NCBI GenBank assembly: GCA_036417435.1
Contig: CM070899.1
Location: forward strand, 172,699,494 to 172,763,493
Reading direction: 5' to 3'
DNA length: 64,000 nt
Source of the DNA: Inia geoffrensis
Lineage: Eukaryota; Chordata; Mammalia; Artiodactyla; Iniidae
Position 1 is the first letter of the stretch, and each line of letters starts with the position of its first letter. A program made the translations under genes and the position numbers. Shown here piece by piece: positions 49,021-60,537 of the stretch. Below the pieces are notes generated by a model that saw nothing but the letters and a program-made list of their open reading frames with translations, had not been told where the DNA came from and did no database searches.

Positions 49021-51226
49021 GGATAGAGGTGATGTCAGCAAGTTAGAGGGCCAGGAGGTCCCAATGCTTGTCTCCTTCACAAACAAGCAAAATAATAAAC
49101 GAACAACTGCAAACCAATGAAAATAGCTCTAGGAGAGCTCTGTACTACAAAGAAAAAGCAGCAGAAATCCGGAGAAGCTCAAAATCCAAGGATGGCTGCA
49201 TAGAAAAATGCAGGAAGCATTTTACCTGAGTCACCTCATCTTCTAGCCCAGGCCAGCTAGGAGGGATCCCCTCAGAGGAATTTCACCCCATGAGGAAAAG
49301 GAGAGGAGAACCCCAGCGAGCCTCACTGCCATGGGGAACTCCCACATATGCACCAGTGCTAATCCCAAGCTGATGGAGCTGCCTGGAGTTCCCCCGCTAA
49401 CACACCCCTCCCCCATTACTCCCCAGGGTTAGAGCTGTCACGGTAGTAAGACCTGTCACCAGGACCCAGTTGCTGCTGTGCCCCATTCTCTGAGATTGGG
49501 AAGCCATAGCGCCTTACTGCCTGTGGAACCAGACGAGCTGCCACTGCTCTGAGCCTCACCCCAGGTCCTAGGTTGTGGCTTTGACTCACCATTACCAGGC
49601 CAAGCTGCTGCTGCTCTGTACTCCACCCTCTGTAGCCATTATCTGGACCCACCTGGCTTTAATGGGTTATCAGCTGGATGCACTGCTGCTGCTCTGTGAC
49701 TGCCTCCCTGGGCCAGAGTTGGGGCTTTGACACACCATCCCCATGCCATGCTGCTACTGCACCCTGCTCCCTGGGCCCAAGCCACTACTGTACCCTGTCA
49801 TCCCAGGGCCCATGCTGTAGCTGAATCCCCCTCTCTCCCCAGGTCACTGCAGCAAACTGCAGAGACCTAGACCTCAATTCCACAGGAGATGTGCACATAC
49901 CCACACCTCAGACTCTAGCACCAGACAAGAACACTATAAGAAAAGAAAATTATAGGCCAATCCCTGATGACCATACATGCAAAAATTCTTAACAAAATAC
50001 TAGCAAATAGAATTCAAGAGAACATTGAAAGGATCATAAGCCACAATCAAGTGGGATTCATCCCTGGGATGCAAGGATGATTTAATATAGCAAATCAATA
50101 AATGTGATATGCCCCATTAACAAAATTAAGGATAAAAATCGTATAATGAATTCAATAGATGAAGAAAAAATTTAACAAATTTCAACACCCATTCATGATA
50201 AAAGGTTTCAACAAGTTAGGTATAGAAGGAATATACCTAATAAAGGCCATATATGACAAGCTCACAGCTAACATACTCAATGGTGATAAGTTAAAATCTT
50301 TTTCATCCAACATCAGGAACAAGACAAGGATGCCACCTCTCACCATTTCTACTCAAAATAGTACTGGAAGTTCTAGCCATAGCAATTAGAGAAAAAATAG
50401 AAATAAAACACATCCACATCAGAAAGGAAGAAGTAAAATGTAGTTGTTTTCAGATGACATGATTTTATATATAGAAAATCCAAAAGACTCCACAAAAAAA
50501 GTTAGAACTAACAAATGAATTCAATAGAGTTGCAGAATACAAAATCAACATACAGAAATCAGTTGAATTTCTATATACTAACAGTGAAACATCTGAAAGA
50601 GAAAATGAGAAAAAAAATCCATTTTACAACAGCATGAAAAAAATACTTAAGAATAAATTTAAGCAAAAACACTTTACCTTGAAAATTATAAGACAATGAG
50701 GAAAAGAATTAAAGAAGACACAAATAAATGGAAAGATATCCTGTGTTCTTGAACTGGAAGAATTAATATTGTGAAAATGTCCACACAAAGCCATGAAAAG
50801 ATGTTCAGCCTCACTAATTATTAGAGAAATGCAAATCAAAAACACAAATTACCTCACACCTGTCAGAAAGGCTATCATCAAAAAAGTCTACAAATAACAA
50901 ATGTTGGCAAGGATGTGAAGAAAAAGGAACTATCGTACACTGTTGGTGGGAATGTAAATTGGTGCAGCCACTATGGAAAACAGTATGGAGGTTCCGGAAA
51001 AAAACTGAAAATGGAACTACCGTATGATCCAGCAATTCCTCTCTTGGGTATATATTCGGAAAAAAGTGAAAACACTAATTTGAAAAGATACATGTGCCCC
51101 AATATTCATAGCAGCATGATTTACAATAGCCAAGACACAGAAGCAACCCATGTACCCATCAACAGATGAATGGATTAAGTGGTGGGGATATATACAGTGG
51201 AATATTAGTCATAAAAAGAATACTAC
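49021..51226 (+). mobile_element. Older L1: 5' UTR joined to ORF2 RT, split by a younger L1
   Basis: 49021-49930 is an L1 5' UTR (GC-richer, with repeated 'gctgctgctctgt'-like text). At about 49935 it jumps directly into the ORF2 reverse-transcriptase region, so ORF1 and the endonuclease are missing. It reads through the ORF2 C-terminal domain to 51226, where a younger L1 is inserted. The 3' UTR resumes at 58019-58427. Confidence 0.8.
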
Positions 51227-52081
51227 TGTCTCACTCCCTCTTGCGAGAACACCAGAATCACAACTAGTTGCTGGACAATCACCGATAGGAAGACACTGGA
51301 ACTCACCAAAAAAGATACCCCATGTCCAAAGACAAAGGAGAAGCCACGATGAGATGGTACGAGGGGTGCAATCACAGTAAAATCAAATCCCATAACTGCT
51401 GGGTGGGTGACTCACAGACTGGAGAACACTTATACCACAGAAGTCCACCCACTGGAGTGAAGGTTCTGAGCCCCACATCAGGCTTCCCAACCTGGGGGTC
51501 CAGAAACGGGAGGAGGAATTCCTAGAGAATCAGACTTTGAAGCCTAGTGGGAATTGACTGCAGGACTTCAACAGGACTGGGGGAAACAGAAACTCCACTC
51601 TTGGAAGGCACACACAAAGTAATGTGCACATCAGGACCCAGGGGAAGGAGCAGTGACCCCAGGGGAGACTGAACCTGACCAACCTGTTAGTGTTGGAGGG
51701 TGTCCTGCAGAGACGGGGGCAGGGGGACTGTGGCTCACCGTGGGGACAAGGACGCTGGCAGCAGAAGTTCCGGGAAGTAGTCCTTGGCGTGAGCCCTCCC
51801 ACAGTCTGTCATTAGCCCCACCAAAGAGCCCAGGTAGGCTCCAGTGTTGGGTTGCCTCAGGCCAAACAACCAACAGGGAGGGAACTCAGCCCCACCCATC
51901 AACAGTCAAGTGGATTAAAGTTTTACTGAACTCTGCCCACCAGAGCGACAGTCAGCTCTACCCACCACCAGTCCCTCCCATCAAGCCTCTTAGATAGACT
52001 CATCCACCAGAGGGCAGAGACCAGAAGCAAGAAGAACAACAATCCTGCAGCCTGTGGAAGAAAAACCACATTCACAGAAAG

Positions 52082-52973
52082 ATGGACAAGATGAAAAGGC
52101 AGAGGGCTATGTACCAGATAAAGGAACAAGATGAAACCCGAGAAAAACAACTAAATGAAGTGGAGATAGGCAACCTTCCAGAAAAAGAATTCAGAATAAT
52201 GATAGTGAAGATGATCCAGGACCTTGGAAAAACAATGGAAGCAAAGATCGAGAAGATGCAAGAAATGTTTAACAAAGACTTAGAAGAATTAAAGAACAAA
52301 CAGAGATAAACAATACAATAACTGAAATGAAAACTACACTAGAAGGAATCAATAGCAGAATAACTGAGGCAGAAGAATGGATAAGTGACCTGAAAGACAG
52401 AATGGTGGAATTCACTGCTGTGGAACAGAATAAAGAAAAAGGAATGAAAAGAAAGGAAGACAGCCTAAAAGACCTCTGGGACAACATTAAATGCAACAAC
52501 ATTCACATTATAGGGGTCCAAGAAGGAGAAGAGAGAGAGAAAGGACCAGAGAAAATATTTGAAGAGATTATAGTCGAAAAATTCCCTAACATGGGAAAGG
52601 AGTCCCATGCAGTGAGTCCCATACAGGACAAACCCAAGGAGAAACACGCCGAGACACATAGCAATCAAACTGGCAAAAATTAAAGACAAAGAAAAATTAT
52701 TGAAAGCAGCAAGGGAAAAAAGACACATAACATACAAGGGAACTCCCATAAGGGTAACACTGATTTCTCAGCAGAAACTCTACAAGCCAGAAGGGAGCGG
52801 CGTGATATACTTAAAGTGATGAAAGGGAAGAAACTACAACCAAGATTACTCTACCTGGCAAGGATCTCTTTCAGATTTGATGGAGAAATCAAAATCCTTA
52901 CAGACAAGCAAAGGCTAAGAGAATTCAGCACCACCAAACCAGCTCTACAACAAATACTAAAGGAACTTCTCTA
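52082..52973 (+). pseudogene. L1 ORF1 (RNA-binding chaperone), broken
   Basis: ORF1p is the trimeric RNA-binding protein of L1. The ATG at 52082 opens MDKMKRQRAMYQIKEQDE, followed by a K/E-rich coiled coil. The frame stops at 52307-52309 after 75 codons. A second piece (52327-52683) continues the coiled coil and the RNA-recognition region with the IIGVQEGEE segment, in another reading phase. The C-terminal domain follows in further frames to about 52973. At least two frame breaks make it non-functional. Confidence 0.9.
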
Positions 52974-53032
52974 AGTGGGAAACACAAGAAAAGAAAAGGA
53001 TCTACAAAAGCAAACCCAAAACAATTAAGAAA

Positions 53033-56000
53033 ATGGTCATAGGAACATACATATCAATAATTACCTTAAACGTGAACGGATTAAATGCTCCAACCAAAAG
53101 ACACAGGCTTGCTGAATGGATACAAAAACAAGATCCATACATATGCTGTCTTCAAGAGACCCCCTTCAGACCTAGGGACACATACAGACTGAAAGTGAGG
53201 GGATGGAAAAAGATATTCCATGCAAATAGAAATCAAAGCTGGAGTAGCTATACTCATATCAGATAAAATAGACTTTAAAATAAAGAATGTTACAAGAGAC
53301 AAGGAAGGATACTACATAATGATCAAGGGATCAATCCAAGAAGAAGATATAACAATTATAAATATATATGCACCCAACATAGGAGAACCTCATTACATAA
53401 GGCAACTGCTAACAGCTGTAAAAGAGGAAATCAACAGTAACACAATAATAGTGGGGGACTTTAACACCTCACTTACACCAATGGACAGATCATCCAAAAT
53501 GAAAATAAATAAGGAGACACAAGCTTTAAATGACACAACAGACCAGATAGATTTAATTGATATTTATAGGACATTCCATCCCAAAACAGCAGATTACACT
53601 TTCTTCTCAAGTGTGCACAGAACATTCTCCAGGATAGATCACATCTTGGGTCACAAATCAAGCCTCAGTAAGTTTAAGAAAACTGAAATCATATCAAGCA
53701 TCTTTTCTGACCACAACTCTATGAGATTAGAAATGAATTACACGGAAAAAAACACAAAAAACACAAACACATGGAGGCTAAACAATACGTTACTAAATAA
53801 CCAAGACATCACTGAAGAAATCAAAGAGGAAATCAAAAAATACCTAGAGACAAATGACAATGAAAACACGATGATCCAAAACCTACGGGATGCAGCAAAA
53901 GCAGTTCTAAGAGTGAAGATTATAGGTATACAAGCCTACTTCAAGAAACAAGAAAAAACACAAGTAAACAATCTAACCTTACACCTGAAGGAACTAGAGA
54001 TAGAAGAACAAACAAAATCCAAAGTTAGCAGAAGGAAAGAAATCATAAAGATCAGAGCAGAAATAAATGAAATAGAAACAAAGAAAACGATAGCAAACAT
54101 CAATAAAAGTAAAAGATGGTTCTTTGAGAAGATAAAGTTGATAAAACATTAGCCAGACTCATCAAGAAAAAGAGGGAGAGGACTCAAATCAATAAAATTA
54201 GAAATGAAAAAAGAGAAGTTACAACAGAAACCACAGAAATACAAAGCATCCTAAGAGACTAATACAAGCAACTCTATGCCAATAAAATGGACAACCTGGA
54301 AGAAATGGACAAATTCTTAGAAAGGTATAACCTTCCAAGACTGAACCAGGAAGAAACAGAAAATATCAACAGACCAATCACGAGTAATGAAATTGAAACT
54401 ATGATTAAAAATCTTCCAACAAAGAAAAGTCCAGGACCAGATGGCTTCACAGGTGAATTCTATCAAACATTTAGAGAAGAGCTAACACCCATCCTTCTCA
54501 AACTCTTCCAAAAAGTTGCAGAGGAAGGAACACTCCCAAACTCATTCTAGGAGGCCACCATCACCCTGATACAAAAACCAGACAAAAATACTACAAAAAA
54601 GGAAAATTACAGATCAATATCACTTATGAATATAGATGCAAAAATCCTCAACAAAATACTAGCAAACTGAATCCAACAACATATTAAAAGGATCATATAC
54701 CATGATCAAGTGGGATTTATCCCAGGGATGCAAGGATTCTTCAATATATGCAAATCAATCAATGTGATACACCATATTAACAAACTGAAGAATAAAAACC
54801 ATATGATCAACTCAATAGATGCAGAAATAGCTTCTGCCAAAATTCAACACCCATTTATGATAAAAACTCTCCAGAAAGCGGGCACAGAGGGAACCTACCT
54901 CAACATAATAAAGGCCATATATGACAAACCCACAGCAAACATCATTCTCAATGGTGAAAAACTGAAAGCATTTCATCTGAGATCAGGAATGAGACAAGGA
55001 TGTCCACTCTCACCACTATTATTCAACATAGTTTTGGAAGTCCTAGCCACGGCAATCAGAGAAGAAAAAGAAATAAAAGGAATACAAATTGGAAAAGAAG
55101 AAGTAAAACTGTCACTGTTTGCAGATGACAGGATACTATACATAGAGAATCCTAAAAATGCCACCAGAAAACTACTAGAGCTAATCAGTGAATCTGGTAA
55201 AGTTGCAGGATACAAAATTAATGCACAGAAATCTCTTGCATTCCTAAACACTAATGATGAAAAATATGAAAGAGAAATGAAGGAAACACTCCCATTTACC
55301 ATTGCAACAAAAAGAATAAAATACCTAGGAATAAACCTATCTAGGAAAACAAAAGACCTGTATAAAGAAAACTATAAGACACTGATGAAAGAAATTAAAG
55401 ATCATACCAACAGATGGGGGGATACACCATGTTCTTGGATTGGAAGAATCAATATTGCGAAAAGGACTATACTACCCCAAGCAATCTACAGATTCAATGC
55501 AATCCCTATCAAATTACCAATGGCATTTTTTTATGGAACTAGAAGAAATTATCTCAAAATTTGTATGGAGACACAAAAGATCCCGAATAACCAAAGCAGT
55601 CTTGAGGGAAAAAGATGGAGCTGGAGGAATCAGAGTCCCTGACTTCAGACTATACTACAAACCTACAGTAATCAAGGCAATATGGTACTGGCACAAAAAC
55701 AGAAATCTAGATCAATGGAACAGGATAGAAAGCCCAGAGATAAACCCACGCACCTAAGATCAATTAATCTATGACAAAGGAGGCAAAGATACACAATGGA
55801 GAAAAGACAGTCTCTTCAATAAGTGGTGTTGGGAAAACTGGACAGCTACATGTAAAAGAATGAAATTAGAACACTCCCTAACACCATACACAAAAATAAA
55901 CTCAAAAATGCATTCGAGACCTAAATGTAAGACTGGACACTATAAAACTCTTAGAGGAAAACACAGGAAGAACACTCTTTGATATAAATCACAGCAAGAT

Positions 56001-57042
56001 CTTTTTTGATCCAACTCCTAGAGTAATGGAAATAAAACCAAAAATAAACAAATGGGACCTAATGAAACTTCAAAGCTTTTGCACAGCAAAGGAAACCATA
56101 AACAAGAGGAAAAGACAACCCTCAGAATGGGAGAATATATTCGCAAATGAATCAACGGACAAAGGATTAACCTCCAAAATATATAAACAGCTCATGCAGC
56201 TCAATATTAAAGAAACAAACAACCCAATCCAAAAATGGGCAGAAGACCGAAAAAGACATTTCTCCAAAGAAGACACACAGAGGGCCAAAAAGCACATGAA
56301 AAGCTGCTCAACATCACTAGTTATTAGAGAACTGCAAATCAAAACTACAATGAGGTATCACCTCATACCAGTTAGAATGGGCATCATCAGAAAATCTAGA
56401 AACAACAAATGCTAGAGAGGGTGTGGAGAAAAGGGAACCCTCTTGTACTGTTGGTGGGAATGTAAATTGATACAGCCTTTATGGAGAACAGTATGGAGGT
56501 TCCTTAAAAAACTAAAAATAGAATTACCATATGATCCAGCAATCCCACTACTGGGCATATACCCAGAGAAAACCATAATTCCAAAAGACACATGCGGGCT
56601 TCCCCGGTGGCACAGTGGTTGGGAGTCCACCTGCCGATGCAGGGGACGTGGGTTCGTGCCCTGGTCCGGGAGGATCCCGCATGCCGCGGAGCGGCTGGGC
56701 CTGTGAGCCATGGCTGCTGGGCCTCCGCATCTGGAGCCTGTGCTCCACAGAGGGAGAGGCCCGCGTACCGCAAAAAACAAAAAAAAAAGAAAGACACATG
56801 CACCCCAATGTTCATTGCAGCACTATCTACAATAGCCAGGTCATGGAAGCAACCTAAATGCCCATCGACAGACAAATGGATAAAGAAGTTGTGGTATATA
56901 TATACAATGGAATATTACTCAGCCATAAAGAGGAACGAAATTGAGTCATTTGTTGAGACATGGATGATCTAGAGACTGTCAGAGTGAAGTAAGTCAGAAA
57001 GAGAAAAACAAATATCGTATATTAACACATTATGTGGAATCT
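53033..57042 (+). pseudogene. L1 ORF2 (endonuclease / reverse transcriptase), broken
   Basis: ORF2p nicks target DNA and reverse-transcribes L1 RNA. The ATG at 53033 opens MVIGTYISIITLNVNGLNAP, the APE-type endonuclease start. After a frame change near 53240 a 310-codon stretch (53220-54152) covers the rest of the endonuclease, with its GDFNTSL and SDHNSMRLE segments. RT pieces are at 54287-54550 and 54710-55642, the latter with FADD in [11 protein letters not shown]. The C-terminal domain is in pieces from 56026 on, and a SINE interrupts it at 56596-56789. Several stops and frameshifts rule out activity, but the long pieces show it is much younger than the surrounding L1s. Confidence 0.92.
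56596..56789 (+). mobile_element. CHR-type SINE in young L1 ORF2
   Basis: Forward CHR SINE with the 12-bp target duplication aaagacacatgc at 56584-56595 and 56790-56801. It lacks about 15 bp near its 3' end that the other copies have, between two 'gagaggc' repeats. As it sits in the youngest near full-length L1, it is among the latest insertions in the window. Confidence 0.95.
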
Positions 57043-57257
57043 AGAAAAATGGTACAGATGAACTGGTTTGCAGGGCAGAAGTTGAGACACAGATGTAGAG
57101 AACAATTGTAATGGACACCAAGGGGGGAAAACCGTGGTGGGGTGGGGATGGTGGTGTGCTGAATTGAGCGATTGGGACTGACATGTATACACTGATGTGT
57201 ATAAAACTGATGACTAATAAGAACCTGCAGTATAAACAAACAAACAAAAAAACCCCA

Positions 57258-57999
57258 AATAACACTAATCTTTCTTTGGGTTATTGGTATGGAAATATGT
57301 TAATATAAATGTTTCAGACATTACATGAAATTTCTAAAAATCTTATATGTTCTGTTATAATGTTATGTCATAATTCTAGTTATTATTTGAAAATGCATAC
57401 CTCAGAAATAACTAAATTTCCTTGTCAATTGCATTCTTATGAACTTTCATCAAATCTTTAACCGTGGTCATTTTAAGTCTTTTGCTATTTACATACAGTT
57501 CTGGGTGTAGTCTGATGCTTTTGCAAAAATGTTCCTATAAAACCGTTTCATCTTCAAGGAATTCATGGAAAAGACCCTGACAAGTACAGGTTTCTGGTAA
57601 CTGACTATACTGCTGAACTGAATGAATAAGCGTTTTCAGAACTCTAATGGAAAACTGATGAATTCATGAAAGTGCTAACGATCAAGATGAAAAAAATTAC
57701 ATGGGACTGAGTGAACTGATGAGGATGATTATAATTTTTGTGACTTTCTGTTTGAATTAAAAGAAAAAAGAAAATCCAGAAGTACTCAGAGGCAAAAAAT
57801 ATACGAATCAATTTTCACAGCAAAGTAAAGGAGCTGTTACAGTGGAGGATTACTGGACTGAATGTCAATATTAAGACATAGTATGAGTGTGTTTCGTGTT
57901 TGGTTATTGCAATCATTGTTGCTTTTGTTGTGGTCATCCATTTACAATGCTTGGTGTCAGTTTATTTAACTCTTGCAAAAATAAAATACAGTGTGTGTG
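57258..57999 (+). other. 3'-transduced non-L1 sequence carried by the L1
   Basis: About 740 bp follow the L1's own A-rich 3' end but precede the final poly(A) and the right TSD, so they were copied with the L1 in one event. The segment is not L1, SINE or LTR that I recognise. It ends with AATAAA (57980-57985), 14 nt before the poly(A) at 58000. Its texture (AT-rich, scattered stops, GT-rich end) is like an mRNA 3' UTR or genomic flank of the source L1. The reading is that the source L1 transcript ignored its weak signal and used a downstream one. Confidence 0.8.
57980..57985 (+). terminator. AATAAA signal used by the transduced transcript
   Basis: AATAAA 14 nt before the start of the terminal poly(A) tract at 58000. 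It belongs to the transduced sequence, not to the L1. Confidence 0.8.
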
Positions 58000-58018
58000 A
58001 AAAAAAAAAGAATACTAC

Positions 58019-58427
58019 CATTTGCAGCAACATGGAGGGACTTAGAGAATATTATGCTTAGTGAACTAAATCAGGGTAAAAATGATATATGATATCAATT
58101 ATATGTGCCATCTGAAAATAATACAAATGAATATACATTTACAAAACAGAAACAGACTCACAGATATAGAAAACAAACTTGTAGTTATCAAAGGGGAGAG
58201 AGAAGTGGGGGAGGGACAAATTAGGGGTATGGGATGAACAGATACTAACTACTATATATAAAATAGATAAGAAGCAGGATATACTATATAGCACAGATAA
58301 TTTTCATTATCTTGTATTAACCTATAGTGCAATATAATCTGCAAAAATACTGAATGACTATGCTGCACACCTGAAACTAACACAATATTGCAAATCAACT
58401 ATACTTCAATAAAAGAAATGGAAATGT
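58019..58427 (+). mobile_element. 3' UTR of the older L1 split at 51226
   Basis: Resumes the text interrupted at 51226 ('tttgcagcaacatgga ...') and runs to a 3' end with 'tatacttcaataaaagaaat'. Confidence 0.85.
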
Positions 58428-58525
58428 CTTTCAATAGAGGAATGGTTAAATAAGTTATAGCACATTCATATGGTAAAATATGCAGCAACTTAAAGGTGTG
58501 AGAAATAAAAGAAATCTATATCAAG
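58428..58525 (+). mobile_element. Old L1M ORF2/3' UTR remnant
   Basis: About 100 bp of the text 'ctttcaatagaggaatggtt ... gcagcaacttaaaggtgt', typical of old L1M 3' regions. Cut on the right by a younger L1. Confidence 0.55.
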
Positions 58526-58537
58526 TTACTTGGATCA

Positions 58538-60206
58538 AAAAATTTCACAATTTGTATGGAAACACAACGGACCCCAAAGAGTCAAAGCAAACTTGAGAAA
58601 GAAAAACGGAGCTGGAGGAAATCAGGCTCCCTGACTTCAGGCTATACTACAACACTACAGTAATCAAGACAGTATGGTACTGGCACAAAAACAGAAATAT
58701 AGATCAATGGAACAGGATAGAAAGCCCAGAGGTAAACCCATGCACATATGGTCACCTTATCGTTGATAAAGGAAGCAAGAGTATACAATGAGAAAAGAGT
58801 ATACAATGAGAAAAGAAAAAAAGCACCACTAATCTTCAATTAGTGGTGCTGGGAAAACTGGACAGCTACATGTAAAAGAATGAAATTAGAACACTTCCTA
58901 ATACCATACAAAAAAATAAACTCAAAATGGATTAAATACCTAAATGTAAGGCCAGACACGATAAAACTCTTAGAGGAAAACATAGGCAGAACACTCCATG
59001 ACATAAATCACAGCAAGGTGACCCACCTCCTAGAGAAATGGAAATAAAAACGAAAATAAACAAATGGGACCTAATGAAACTTAAAAGCTTTTGCACAGCA
59101 AAGGAAACCATAAGCAAGACAAAAAGACAACCCTCAGAATGGGAGAAAATATTTGCAAATGAAGCAACTGACAAAGGATTAATCTCCAAAATTTAGAAGC
59201 AGCTCATGCAGTCAATATCAAAAAAACAAACAACCCAATCTAAAAATGGGCAGAATACCTAAATAGACATTTCCCCAAAGAAGATATACAGATGGCCAAC
59301 AAATACATGGAAGGATGTTCAACATCACTAGTCATTAGAGAAATGCAAATCAAAACTACAATGAGGTAACCTCACACTGGTCAGAATGGCTATCATCAAA
59401 AAATCTACAAACAATAAATGCTGGACAGGGTGTGGAGAAAAGGGAACCCTCTTGCACTGTTGGTGGGAATGTAAATTGATACAGCCACTATGGAGAACAG
59501 TATGGAGGTTCCTTAAAAAACTAAAAATACAACTACCATATGACCCAGCAATCCCATTACTGGGCATATACCCTGAGAAAACCGTAATTCAAAAGGGGTC
59601 ATGTACCACAATGTTCATTGCAGCACTATTTACGATAGCCAGGATATGGAAGCAACCTATGTGTCCATCGACAGATGAATGGATAAAGAAGATGTGGCAC
59701 ATATATGCAATGGAATATTATTCAGCCATAAAAAGAAACAAAATTGAGTTATTTGCAGTGAGGTGGATGGACCTAGAGTCTGTCATACAGAATGAAGTAA
59801 GTCAGAAAGTGAAAAACAAATACTGTATGCTAACACATATATATGGAAACTAAAAAAAAAAAAAAAAAAGTTCTGACTTAGGGGCAGGACAGGAATAAAG
59901 ATGCAGACATAGAGAAAGGACTTGAGGACACAGGGAGGTGGAAGGGTAAGCTGGACCAAAGTGAGAGAGTAGCACTGACATATATACACTACCAAATGTA
60001 AAACAGATAGCTAGTGGGAAGCAGCTGCATCACACAGGGAGGTCAGCTTGGTGCTTTGTGACCACCACAAAGGGTGGGAGGGAGACACAAGAGAGAGGGG
60101 ATATGGGGATATAGGTATGCATATAGCTGATTCACTTTGTTATACAGCAGAAACTAACGCAACATTGCAAAGCAATTATACTCCAATAAAGATGTTAAGA
60201 AAAAAT
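58538..60206 (+). mobile_element. Young 5'-truncated L1 (1.67 kb)
   Basis: The target duplication ttacttggatca is at 58526-58537 and 60207-60218. It begins within ORF2 and ends at 'actccaataaagatgttaag' plus a short poly(A). The ORF2 C-terminal piece is open for 155 codons (59386-59853) up to its natural stop in the THIYGN end, with the [20 protein letters not shown] segment. A local rearrangement is seen at 58779-58849. A poly(A)-like run at 59860-59876 lies inside the 3' UTR. Confidence 0.95.
58821..58849. repeat. 12-bp perfect hairpin inside L1
   Basis: agcaccactaat (58821-58832), a 5-nt loop, then attagtggtgct (58838-58849). Just upstream an 18-nt unit (gagtatacaatgagaaaa) is repeated twice, at about 58779-58814. 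Sister L1s here have only the right arm (for example 'aagtggtgctggg' near 17040), so the left arm and duplication were added locally. Confidence 0.9.
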
Positions 60207-60444
60207 TTACTTGGATCAGAGGTGAGGACAATCAATGCATATGATCCTCTTATTGTACAGAACATATATGTTCTCTGTGTGTGTGTATACGAAAAAATGT
60301 TTGGAAAAATATACTTGGCTTTGCTCCTAATAGGTTGTCAGGAGGAGAGGGCCCATAGGTTTGAAGTGATTGGTAAATGGAGTCATTGGAAACACAGTAT
60401 AAGGTTTTATTTCATATATCTTTGTATAGCATGGATTATTTTAC

Positions 60445-60537
60445 CTTTATAGATAGGTTTTCTAGCTGTAGTGATCACAGCAGGCAGAGTATCAAGTTCA
60501 CCTTTCTTTTTGTTTAAGGTCAAATTTTTTCGATGCC
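60445..60537 (-). CDS. Candidate internal coding exon (93 nt), unrecognised gene
   Basis: Minus strand: acceptor (…attattttttAG), 93 nt, donor (AAAG, then gtaaaataat). Only one frame is open, the one that starts with two bases of a split codon and ends one base into the next: 2 + 30 codons + 1. That is the phase the exon at 61706-61831 delivers and the terminal exon at 43744-43826 accepts. The peptide is basic at first (HRKNLTLNKKKGELD) and then reads TLPAVITTARKPIYK. No domain recognised. The length is divisible by three, so skipping would keep the frame. Alternative explanation: chance open frame with chance splice sites. Confidence 0.55.

Larger units (their letters stand above)
51227..58004 (+). 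mobile_element. Younger near full-length L1 with 3' transduction
   Basis: The target duplication aaaaagaatactac is at 51213-51226 and 58005-58018, splitting an older L1. Parts: 5' UTR 51227 to about 52081 (missing perhaps 30-40 bp of the 5' end), ORF1 52082 to about 52973, a short spacer, ORF2 53033 to about 57042 with a SINE inside, 3' UTR to about 57233, a first A-rich tract 57234-57257, then about 740 bp of non-L1 sequence, and a final poly(A) at 58000. The short ORF1-ORF2 spacer sets it apart from the L1s at 5737 and 11953. ORF1 and ORF2 are both interrupted. Confidence 0.93.

Noticed and set aside
60048..60452. 134-codon plus-strand ORF
   Set aside because: Starts in the 3' UTR of a young L1 and crosses its poly(A) and TSD into flanking DNA, so it cannot be an old gene.
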